From contig OX345647.1 in NCBI GenBank assembly GCA_947044365.1, positions 403,501-467,500 of the forward strand: DNA of 64,000 nucleotides, given 5' to 3'. The stretch's first letter is position 1. The number at the start of each line of letters is the position of its first letter. This stretch comes from Petrosia ficiformis. Its lineage: Eukaryota > Porifera > Demospongiae > Haplosclerida > Petrosiidae. Shown one piece after another: positions 55,098 through 63,382 of the stretch. Under the pieces are notes generated by a model that saw only the letters and a program-made list of their open reading frames with translations, was not told the DNA's origin and ran no database searches. A program made the position numbers and the translations under genes.

Positions 55098-56608
55098 ATG
55101 TATTTACATTGTGTATGTATTCATGCAAGTATGTATGTATGTATGTATGTATGTATGTATGTATGTATGTATGTATGTATGTATGTATGTATGTATGTAT
55201 GTATGTATGTATGTATGTTTGTATGTATGTATGTATGTATGTATGTATGTATGTACGTATGTATGTATGTATATAAGTATGTATGTATGTATGTATGTAT
55301 GTATCATATGTACGTGTGTATGTATATACAGACATAGTAATTTATTTACATAAGAACACGATAAGGAAATACTACTAGTCATTTAGTGGGTGGTTATGTT
55401 ACTGGTAGTAAAGGGAATATAAAATTACTATACATAGTACATACATAGTACATACATAGTACATACATAGTACATACATAGTACATATATAGTACATACA
55501 TAGTACATACATAGTACATACATAGTACATACATAGTACATACATAGTACATACATAGTACTATATATAGTACATACATAGTACATACATAGTACATACA
55601 TAGTACAGCTGTTAGTCATAATATATTGGGAAATCATCATATGTTTGTATATGAGAAAATACATACTGTGACTACTATATATAGAGAGTTTTACTAAAAA
55701 CAGGAAAAGGTATAAACAGATGTTGTTCATTAAACAAGCAATAAAATTGTTTCCTGTTACAAATCGACACCTATCTATCGATCTGTCTGTCAGTATGTCA
55801 ATCAATTAATTAATCTATCTATCTATTTATCTATTTATCTATCTATGTATTTATCTAGCTGTCTGTCTGTCTATCTATCTATCTAATTTCGTCCCTACTC
55901 TATACCTAAAACAGTACTAAACTTTCTTGTAAGTTTCAAGAACATCAAATACAATCATATATGTACTCATTCTGTCCAAAATATGGTATGATAATCAAGT
56001 CTTTTTTACTAATAAACTTCACTTGATTTTCCATATTAACTTTTACCACACCTAAGACTTATTCCTATTTTGCTATTACATGCATTAATCACATAACAAC
56101 TAAATTTACCGAAAAATGCTGAACCAGGAACATCGTCTTGAGCACTACACAGTACTAGAAGAATAGATATATAATATAATAAGATATGAATTATAACAGA
56201 TGGATGGATGGATAAACAAGAATAGTTATGTATGAAGTATACAATTAAATGGATGGATGCACACTAGTTATATAATCGTTTCTTTTCTGATATACAAATG
56301 AATGTTGTGTGTATTGAATACAAATTTTAAAAGAATTTGATTTTCCTTTACAAGCTATTAACAAGATATTTTACAAAATCTACAAATAAAGGCACATATA
56401 ATTACATCCTGGTATATGTATTAATTAAATCACATTGTCTAGCAGTTTATTATATTATAATATAATTATAAACATTGTATTATGTATAAATATATATATT
56501 ATTTTATTATGCATCCACAAACACAAAACCCATAATTTTCAGATTTATGCCTTTCAACTTACCTCCAAGTACAAAGATATATAAACATCTTAGTAAACGT
56601 GAACACAT
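42869..56608 (-). CDS. Gene C: Ig/FN3 transmembrane receptor, complete
   Basis: My model has 23 exons totalling 6129 nt, exactly 2042 codons plus stop: 56608-56563, 56154-56110, 55028-54744, 54462-54157, 53975-53658, 53231-52872, 52760-52434, 52334-52014, 51363-51079, 51009-50740, 50637-50356, 50223-49954, 48852-48523, 48189-47914, 47289-47005, 46598-46284, 45015-44740, 44682-44392, 44333-44040, 43983-43696, 43646-43199, 43150-43097, 43025-42869. Order: signal peptide, 5 Ig, FN3, 6 Ig, 7 FN3, TM, tail. Signal peptide, TM and tail are clearly paralogous to gene B; most of the ectodomain is divergent apart from the first Ig. That is the pattern expected if ligand binding diverged while signalling was kept. 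Recognition or adhesion role inferred. Confidence 0.86.
43097..43150 (-). CDS. Gene C exon 22: cytoplasmic exon with YEIM
   Basis: 54 nt, the same EEPIYEIMDDSK as genes A and B. Confidence 0.82.
43199..43646 (-). CDS. Gene C exon 21: FN3 domain fused with the TM helix
   Basis: 448 nt. IINWTPLNYTEL and YVFQVYGVF, then a Ser/Thr stalk, GLVAGISVLS and an Ile-rich helix with ERNKNN after it. In genes A and B the FN3 and TM are separate exons, so an intron was lost here or gained there. Confidence 0.83.
43696..43983 (-). CDS. Gene C exon 20: FN3 domain
   Basis: 96 codons. ISITWNQPSMPNG, YDIRYRES and YTIGVRAYTIAGPGE. Confidence 0.83.
44040..44333 (-). CDS. Gene C exon 19: FN3 domain
   Basis: 98 codons. 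IVLWDEVPCSGQNG, YLLYYTNT and YTVTVSAYNDAGTGP. Confidence 0.82.
44392..44682 (-). CDS. Gene C exon 18: FN3-like domain
   Basis: 97 codons. ITLTWTEPDPIPSNG with an unusual Cys pair (RQCHRLCEE); the C-terminal half is divergent. Confidence 0.7.
44740..45015 (-). CDS. Gene C exon 17: FN3 domain
   Basis: 92 codons. VQLSWTGSSPRYEV and YEFFVVLYGNDG. Confidence 0.76.
45205..45670. repeat. 28-bp minisatellite, about 16 copies
   Basis: Units alternate GCAAATCTACTTGATCATGC and GTAAATCTATTTGATCATGC variants in the gene C intron between exons 16 and 17. Confidence 0.92.
46131..46260. repeat. (TACA)n/(CACA)n microsatellite
   Basis: Tetranucleotide repeats directly downstream of the gene C exon 16 donor. 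Confidence 0.88.
46284..46598 (-). CDS. Gene C exon 16: FN3 domain
   Basis: 105 codons. FFLIWAYPEL, VQIFYKPVG and YTITVRVVYD. Donor GTGTGT. Confidence 0.75.
46740..47003. repeat. (GACA)n microsatellite next to a splice donor
   Basis: About 260 bp of GACA/GGCA repeats ending one base before the donor of gene C exon 15; the donor GTTTGT is itself built from the repeat. Confidence 0.88.
47005..47289 (-). CDS. Gene C exon 15: FN3 domain
   Basis: 95 codons. IRITWERPND and YAINITACNEVGCG. The donor (GTTTGT) abuts a GACA repeat. Confidence 0.78.
47352..47575. mobile_element. GAGTTTTTGATA MITE (copy 6)
   Basis: Longer member in gene C, starting GTGTTTTTGATAAGC and ending near ACATATCAACAAAGC. Confidence 0.58.
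47738..47875. mobile_element. 138-bp inverted-repeat element
   Basis: AAGCTCATTATAAATTCAT at one end and ATGAATTTATAATGAGCTTA at the other form about 19-bp inverted repeats. Non-coding, in the intron before gene C exon 14. Confidence 0.6.
47914..48189 (-). CDS. Gene C exon 14: last Ig-like domain
   Basis: 92 codons. LILGCITYGN and AGNYRCIANN; no Trp between the cysteines. Confidence 0.78.
48239..48270. repeat. (CA)n microsatellite
   Basis: About 15 dinucleotide units in the gene C intron between exons 13 and 14. Confidence 0.9.
48523..48852 (-). CDS. Gene C exon 13: Ig-like domain
   Basis: 110 codons. SIYCVIQNQ, IRWFRMGY and HQYQCQAFIG. Confidence 0.8.
49090..49860. repeat. Compound X-box minisatellite in gene C
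   Basis: About 4-5 units of the 61-bp type, then about 9 units of a 50-bp type (TACATCTATAAACATAAATA). Both types carry GTAACCATAGTAAC; one unit near 49137 has GTACCC instead. Lies between gene C exons 12 and 13. Confidence 0.88.
49954..50223 (-). CDS. Gene C exon 12: Ig-like domain
   Basis: 90 codons. NVTFTCMATV, LSYLWTIPH and GSYTCTVTDF, plus two extra Cys in CVDCG that could form a second disulfide. Confidence 0.8.
50356..50637 (-). CDS. Gene C exon 11: Ig-like domain, tandem twin of exon 10
   Basis: 94 codons, nearly identical to exon 10 including flanking intron sequence, so a recent tandem duplication. GVYTCTAINE. Confidence 0.85.
50740..51009 (-). CDS. Gene C exon 10: Ig-like domain with shifted acceptor
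   Basis: 90 codons. LTCEVQSL, VTWTSNTD and GEYTCTAVNE. The acceptor used by its twin (exon 11) is mutated AG to AA here. The next AG is 12 nt inside and keeps frame and phase, removing four residues. Confidence 0.8.
51079..51363 (-). CDS. Gene C exon 9: Ig-like domain
   Basis: 95 codons. SFICTVLSE, IFWETTAI and GDYTCVAMND; duplicate of C exon 3 from elsewhere in the same gene. Confidence 0.85.
51364..52013. other. Long intron of gene C, probably containing a relic transposon
   Basis: The intron between exons 8 and 9 holds TAGTGATGCACTGATAC near 51415 and GATCGGTATCAGTTATTAGT near 51640, suggestive of hAT-type MITE ends, but clean termini were not found. Confidence 0.3.
52014..52334 (-). CDS. 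Gene C exon 8: FN3 domain between Ig domains
   Basis: 107 codons without an internal Met near its start. PSNPVQPTDLTVV, VTIQWTVSS and VYYYQVRSTNTEGS match FN3. Recognised from splice signals and pattern. Confidence 0.78.
52434..52760 (-). CDS. Gene C exon 7: Ig-like domain
   Basis: 109 codons. LTCTATLPG, FTWTMSGT and DIVITCEVTI, which lacks the Tyr of the usual YxC motif. Confidence 0.8.
52872..53231 (-). CDS. Gene C exon 6: Ig-like domain
   Basis: 120 codons. FRCIFTID, AEWRRGGN and DNYSCVVLVT. Confidence 0.85.
53658..53975 (-). CDS. Gene C exon 5: Ig-like domain
   Basis: 106 codons. LECQVTPLE, ITWEYGDS and GVYTCSVQVT. Confidence 0.85.
54157..54462 (-). CDS. Gene C exon 4: Ig-like domain
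   Basis: 102 codons. LHCIVTSV, MIIWKSST and GGEYVCTAYMN. Confidence 0.85.
54600..54681 (-). pseudogene. Remnant of an exon 10/11-type Ig exon
   Basis: AGTGAAGTGGAAGGAAGAGT and CATCTGTGTTACTTGTCCAA match the middle of gene C exon 10 (50870-50925), joined directly to the sequence beside that exon's donor. Both exon ends are gone. Confidence 0.65.
54744..55028 (-). CDS. Gene C exon 3: Ig-like domain
   Basis: 95 codons. FTCTVFSET, ISWEATAI and GDYTCVAMNG; sister of B exon 3. Confidence 0.86.
55060..55320. repeat. (TGTA)n microsatellite in gene C intron 2
   Basis: TATG repeats flanked by a GT dinucleotide run, next to the exon 3 acceptor. Confidence 0.92.
55430..55605. repeat. 11-bp minisatellite TACATACATAG
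   Basis: About 16 units with two ATATATAG variants, in gene C intron 2. Confidence 0.9.
56110..56154 (-). CDS. Gene C exon 2: short N-terminal linker
   Basis: 45 nt encoding VLCSAQDDVPGSAFF; variable in sequence but fixed in length against gene B. Confidence 0.7.
56563..56608 (-). CDS. Gene C exon 1: start codon and signal peptide
   Basis: 46 nt encoding MCSRLLRCLYIFVLG, donor GTAAGT, phase 1. Aligns with gene B exon 1. Confidence 0.78.
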
Positions 56609-58068
56609 TGCAGTGGCCACAAGATACTGCAAAACACACAATGGAGGACTATCAATACCGAACACTCTATATAACACTCGTGCTTTAGAAATACCAGTTG
56701 CACAAAAGAGAACAGAAATGTTTCTCCATGAGCTTAACCACAGTTAAGGTAGGTTGGGTGATGCTTAACTAGATTACTACATGTATGTATGGAGTCATCT
56801 ATAACTACACACATATAATTATAATAAAACATAATAATACACATTACTATACTCCAAATATGTAGATATTATGGACATATTCATTAGAGAACATGTGTAT
56901 ACATACATATATGTATATGTTCTCATAGTAATTAATATCAGAAGCTCACGAGAGAGAATAGCTCCTAATCTGAAACACATATCCAGTTTAGTATCAGTAA
57001 TATACAATCAGACAACACCTCTCTCTCTGTACATACAACAAATTGTTTGGATCATTAAGTATTTCAAAATTATCTTGGTAAGACAAAATTAGTCCTAGTA
57101 TTTTATCCTAGTGCAAAATATCATGTATATTCTTATTTGTGATCTGCAGGCTATGTCCATCCTTCAAACTAGAGCCCTTCTTATCTTCCCCTCAGAGGTG
57201 AGCACTACTCAGTGATCTTTTTTTCAGTTGCAGGCCACCACTCTTTCATGAGCCCTCCTTGTGATCTTTGTCCATCTATACACAAACTAGAGTTTAATGA
57301 TGGTGGTGTGAAAGATACAATCAAGAATGATATGGTGGTGACAGAGCGTATAGCAAAGAAAAATGATGATGTTACAAAAGATGTTTATCAAAACAGTATA
57401 TACTTAGTAAATGCAGTAACCAATGGAACTTTTCTTTCAGAAATACACACCAAATGCAAGCTTATGCAGGACTATTAATATTTAATAGACCATGTAAATT
57501 GTTGTTTCAGTGTCTTATTGAAACTATAACTGTTAACATTGCAACCTTATAGCTTAACTAATTATATATTATAATACTTCACTGTTACTTCTGTCAGTGT
57601 TTTGGTAAACCCAAACATTCACTGTTCCAAGACTTGTAGTAATATACTATCTTCTGGGTATGCACTGTAGAATAATCATTACTTCTCGCAGCATATACCA
57701 ATTACAAAACTAGTTTTTATTATATGTGTACTTGTATGATAATGCTCGTATAGAAACATCTTTCTTTGATTTAGTGGAGAATGATCACTCTGGTCACTCC
57801 GGAGTGCGAAATGAGAAATGCCGAGCTTATATAATTTATGATAATGTTCTGGGCATGCGCAGTAGTTTAAGGTCCAACCATAGTATACTTCCATTGCAAA
57901 CTAATAATCTCTATTAACTATTGAAATAAGACTTACATTTACTAATAAGAATTAATTAAAAGGATCAAAACTAAAAAAAAGTGCTAAAATGGTTAGTACA
58001 TATGAGTTTGTAAATAATACATTACTATAATAATTATATCATATAATTATACGTAGTAACATTTTATA
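56609..58068. other. Intergenic region between genes D and C
   Basis: The part up to about 57125 is paralogous to gene B and orphan-exon upstream DNA. Beyond is single-copy sequence with a short plus-strand ORF (57212-57478), a perfect CACTCCGGAGTG palindrome near 57796-57807 and a GGCATGCGCAG site near 57852 resembling an NRF1 motif. No promoter can be assigned. Confidence 0.45.
57212..57478 (+). CDS. Unrecognised short ORF, doubtful
   Basis: 88 codons with an unsimple composition (CDLCPSIHKLEFNDGG, VTERIAKKNDDVTKD). A strong acceptor-like TTTTTTTCAG overlaps its start and a GCAG/GTGAGC pair lies just upstream. It could be a terminal exon of a plus-strand gene or a transposon fragment. No family recognised. 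Confidence 0.2.
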   Translation: MIFFSVAGHHSFMSPPCDLCPSIHKLEFNDGGVKDTIKNDMVVTERIAKKNDDVTKDVYQNSIYLVNAVTNGTFLSEIHTKCKLMQDY

Positions 58069-58116
58069 TCAGTTAGTACCATCAATAAGAGCCTCGTATA
58101 TAAACTGATATTGTTC
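58069..58116 (-). CDS. Gene D terminal exon and stop
   Basis: EQYQFIYEALIDGTN then TGA. EQYQFIY is the usual final helix of a PTP domain, followed by almost no tail. Confidence 0.82.
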   Translation of the reverse strand, partial: EQYQFIYEALIDGTN

Positions 58117-61100
58117 CTGTAATGAAATAATGACGAGTTAATAGTGCAGTATATCAATAGATATAGACAAACCTTGTTTGTAATACAACCTGGTCTTTGT
58201 TGTAATGCACGTCGTGTACTCTGCATTATATCTACTTGATTTCCATCTATTAACTTCCAATTCAATGAATGGATAACACAAAACACTCCACTACACTCCT
58301 CTTGTATACTAAATGAGTATAATCATTGAATATTAATAGACTGATCACATGACATGATTACCTTGATGATGAATGTACTACAGTCAATCCTTTTCCATGT
58401 TCATGCAGAAGTGTGGACAACTCGAGAACTCCTGAAAATAAATTAACCATGACTAAATTTAGTTGTGTATTAAAAATCATGTCAATTCTATTATCATTAG
58501 TCCATTCAACTATTAGTCCATTCATCCATTAGTCTATTTGTATTAGTCTATTCATCCATCAGTCCATTCATTCATCAGTTCCTTCATCCATTAGTCCATT
58601 CATCAATTAGTAAAATCGTTCATTACTCCATTATCCTTTTGTCCATTCAACCACTTAACAAACCTGAAGTGCTTGTTGGAACGTCATCAGTTGGCCAATC
58701 AAATAAATGAAATAATTTCACAGTCATACATTCTTCAGTTTCTTCACATTCTATCTCAAAAATCATCACCTAATTACGAGCGAATATAAACAAAATATAA
58801 TACAATGGCCTGATGAGTACTTGGAAAGAACTGTACTCAGATAAATACATACATACATACATACCTTTACATGATCACTTTCATCGCTTTCTGTCAGAAT
58901 TACACTTATACTGTCACAGTCAAGTGACTTCTCCATTGGCCAATATTCCTCCTTTGTCATCAAGTAAAAATCATTGTAAATTTTTAAAAATGTATAACTA
59001 AATACTAAAAAAATCTTGTATTTACAAACAGGTTTTAAAAACAAGGATAGTAAGTGAAAAACTATGCGAAATTGTAACAATTAACATCGTAAACAAGTAG
59101 TTAGTAAACAAGTAGTTAGTAAACAAGTAGTTAGTAAACAAGCAGTTAGTAAACAAGTAGTTAGTAAACAAGCAGTTAGTAAACAAGTAGTTAGTAAACA
59201 AGTAGTTAGTAAACAAGCAGTTAGTAAACAAGTAGTTAGTAAACAAGTAGTTAGTAAACAAGCAGTTAGTAAACAAGTAGTTAGTAAACAAGCAGTTAGT
59301 AAACAAGTAGTTAGTAAACAAGTAGTTAGTAAACAAGTAGTTAGTAAACAAGTAGTTAGTAAACAAGCAGTTAGTAAACAAGCAGTTAGTAAACAAGCAG
59401 TTAGTAAACAAGCAGTTAGTAAACAAGTAGTTAGTAAACAAGTAGTTAGTAAACAAGTAGTTAGTAAACAAGCAGTTAGTAAACAAGTAGTTAGTAAACA
59501 AGTAGTTAGTAAACAAGCAGTTAGTAAACAAGTAGTTAGTAAACAAGTAGTTAGTAAACAAGTAGTTAGTAAACAAGCAGTTAGTAAACAAGTAGCTAGT
59601 AAACAAGTAGTTAGTAAACAAGTAGTTAGTAAACAAGTAGTTAGTAAACAAGTAGTTAGTAAACAAGTAGTTAGTAAACAAGCAGTTAGTAAACAAGTAG
59701 TTAGTAAACAAGTAGTTAGTAAACAAGTAGTTAGTAAACAAGCAGTTAGTAAACAAGCAGTTAGTAAACAAGCAGTTAGTAAACAAGTAGTTAGTAAACA
59801 AGCAGTTAGTAAACAAGCAGTTAGTAAACAAGCAGTTAGTAAACAAGTAGCTAGTAAACAAGTAGTTAGTAAACAAGTAGTTAGTAAACAAGTAGTTAGT
59901 AAACAAGTAGTTAGTAAACAAGTAGTTAGTAAACAAGCAGTTAGTAAACAAGTAGTTAGTAAACAAGTAGTTAGTAAACAAGTAGTTAGTAAACAAGCAG
60001 TTAGTAAACAAGCAGTTAGTAAACAAGCAGTTAGTAAACAAGCAGTTAGTAAACAAGTAGTTAGTAAACAAGCAGTTAGTAAACAAGTAGTTAGTAAACA
60101 AGCAGTTAGTAAACAAGCAGTTAGTAAACAAGCAGTTAGTAAACAAGCAGTTAGTAAACAAGCAGTTAGTAAACAAGTAGTTAGTAAACAAGTAGTTAGT
60201 AAACAAGTAGTTAGTAAACAAGCAGTTAGTAAACAAGCAGTTAGTAAACAAGCAGTTAGTAAACAAGCAGTTAGTAAACAAGCAGTTAGTAAACAAGCAG
60301 TTAGTAAACAAGCAGTTAGTAAACAAGTAGTTAGTAAACAAGCAGTTAGTAAACAAGCAGTTAGTAAACAAGCAGTTAGTAAACAAGCAGTTAGTAAACA
60401 AGCAGTTAGTAAACAAGTAGTTAGTAAACAAGTAGTTAGTAAACAAGCAGTTAGTAAACAAGCAGTTAGTAAACAAGTAGTTAGTAAACAAGTAGTTAGT
60501 AAACAAGCAGTTAGTAAACAAGTAGTTAGTAAACAAGCAGTTAGTAAACAAGTAGTTAGTAAACAAGCAGTTAGTAAACAAGTAGTTAGTAAACAAGTAG
60601 TTAGTAAACAAGCAGTTAGTAAACAAGCAGTTAGTAAACAAGTAGCTAGTAAACAAGCAGTTAGTAAACAAGTAGTTAGTAAACAAGTAGTTAGTAAACA
60701 AGTAGTTAGTAAACAAGTAGTTAGTAAACAAGCAGTTAGTAAACAAGCAGTTAGTAAACAAGTAGTTAGTAAACAAGCAGTTAGTAAACAAGTAGTTAGT
60801 AAACAAGCAGCTAGTAAACAAGTAGTTAGTAAACAAGCAGTTAGTAAACAAGTAGTTAGTAAACAAGCAGTTAGTAAACAAGCAGTTAGTAAACAAGTAA
60901 ACAAGTAGTTAGTAAACAAGTAGTTAGTAAACAAGTAGTTAGTAAACAAGTAGTTAGTAAACAAGCAGTTAGTAAACAAGTAAACAAGTAGTTAGTAAAC
61001 AAGCAGTTAGTAAACAAGTAGTTAGTAAACAAGCAGTTAGTAAACAAGCAGTTAGTAAACAAGTAAACAAGTAGTTAGTAAACAAGTAGTTAGTAAACAA

Positions 61101-63320
61101 GTAGTTAGTAAACAAGCAGTTAGTAAACAAGTAGTTAGTAAACAAGTAGTTAGTAAACAAGTAGTTAGTAAACAAGTAGTTAGTAAACAAGTAGTTAGTA
61201 AACAAGTAGTTAGTAAACAAGCAGTTAGTAAACAAGCAGTTAGTAAACAAGCAGTTAGTAAACAAGTAGTTAGTAAACAAGTAGTTAGTAAACAAGTAGT
61301 TAGTAAACAAGTAGTTAGTAAACAAGTAGTTAGTAAACAAGCAGTTAGTAAACAAGTAGTTAGTAAACAAGTAGTTAGTAAACAAGTAGCTAGTAAACAA
61401 GTAGTTAGTAAACAAGTAGTTAGTAAACAAGTAGTTAGTAAACAAGCAGTTAGTAAACAAGTAGTTAGTAAACAAGTAGTTAGTAAACAAGCAGTTAGTA
61501 AACAAGTAGTTAGTAAACAAGTAGTTAGTAAACAAGTAGTTAGTAAACAAGTAGTTAGTAAACAAGTAGTTAGTAAACAAGCAGTTAGTAAACAAGTAGT
61601 TAGTAGTTAGTAAACAAGTAGTTAGTAAACAAGTAGCTAGTAAACAAGCAGTTAGTAAACAAGTAGCTAGTAAACAAGTAGTTAGTAAACAAGCAGTTAG
61701 TAAACAAGTAGTTAGTAAACAAGTAGTTAGTAAACAAGTAGTTAGTAAACAAGTAGCTAGTAAACAAGTAGTTAGTAAACAAGTAGCTAGTAAACAAGCG
61801 TGTAAATATAATTAAAATGAACAGACCTCTTCAGTAACAGGTCCCAGAATAACAATGGTACTGAAGTTACGTTCTAACATCATTCTCCAGAAATCATTTA
61901 TAGTTTCTTTCAATGGATGCTGTGTTAAAACATACTCCGCTCTTCGTCCAGAAACCTGATATATTATCATATAATTATAAATTAATTTTCAAAGGGCATC
62001 AACACATTACCCCAGCATAGCTAGCATTAATATAGTCACTGCCTGTTCCGTAGGGATCATTCAAATGGACTCTATTTATGTCCACTGCGTAATTAAATGA
62101 TTATAATTTAGTTAATTAGTATATAAATGTTACTAACGAGGTATTCCAGCACCATTTCTATTCTTTTTGATATTAATAGGATCTGTTGCTACCTCCAGAA
62201 ATGAAGAATCAGGAACAAGGATTGCACCTGCACCCTACATATAATAATATACATGTACTTTATACTTTATATAATTATAATAATGTTTGTTTCATTATAC
62301 GTACATACATATATACATACATACATAGCTACATACATACATACATTCGTACATACGTACATACATACATACATACATACACACATACATACATACATAC
62401 ACACAAACATACAAACCTCAAATTCTCTCTCCATTCTGCTTTCTTCACTGTCTGGAAATACTTCCATCAGATTATCATAATGAGTAGATATATCCTCTCT
62501 ATTAACTTCTGTTTCTCCATACAAATATTCATGTAACAAACAATCATATATGAACAGATATTGAGGCTAATGGATGAAAAGAACAAATAGTTATTACAAG
62601 TATATGTGATTAATCAATATAATGATCATAAGTGATAATATACTGATCATGAGTAGTAATATACTGATCACGAGTGATGATATACTGATCATGAGTAGTA
62701 GTACACTGATCATGAGTAGTAATATACTAATCATGAGTAGTAATATACTGATCATGAGTAGTAATAATTATACTGATCATAAGTGATAATATACTGATCA
62801 TGAGTAGTAATATACTAATCATGAGTAGTAATATACTGATCATGAGTAGTAATAATTATAATGATCATAAGTGATAATATACTGATCATAAGTGATGATA
62901 TACTGATCACAAGTAGTAATATACTGATCACGAGTAGTAATATACTGATCACGAGTAGTAATATACTGATCATGAGTGATAATATACTGCTCATAAGTGA
63001 TGATATACTGATCACAAGTAGTAATATACTGATCATGAGTGATAATATACTGACCAGTGTTTGTACCATACTAGGTCTCTGAGCTCTCATTTTCAACACA
63101 TATTTTTTGACGTTAATGTCTCCTTCATTTTCCATTCTTTGCAACATCACATCAATAGCCATAAATGTACCAGTCCTTCCAACACCAGCACTATACCATA
63201 TAAATATAACTATTTATTCAGTTTGAGATGAAACATCTCACAATTACATACACACATACATACATATATACATACATACATACATACATACATACATACA
63301 TACATACATACATACATACA

Positions 63321-63382
<62 letters not shown>

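Noticed and set aside
59022..61797. ORFs of 624, 632 and 208 residues made of LFTNCLFTNYL or TACLLTTCL repeats
   Set aside because: They arise from a 15-bp tandem repeat (unit length divisible by three, no stop on that strand) inside a gene D intron; real PTP exons flank both sides.
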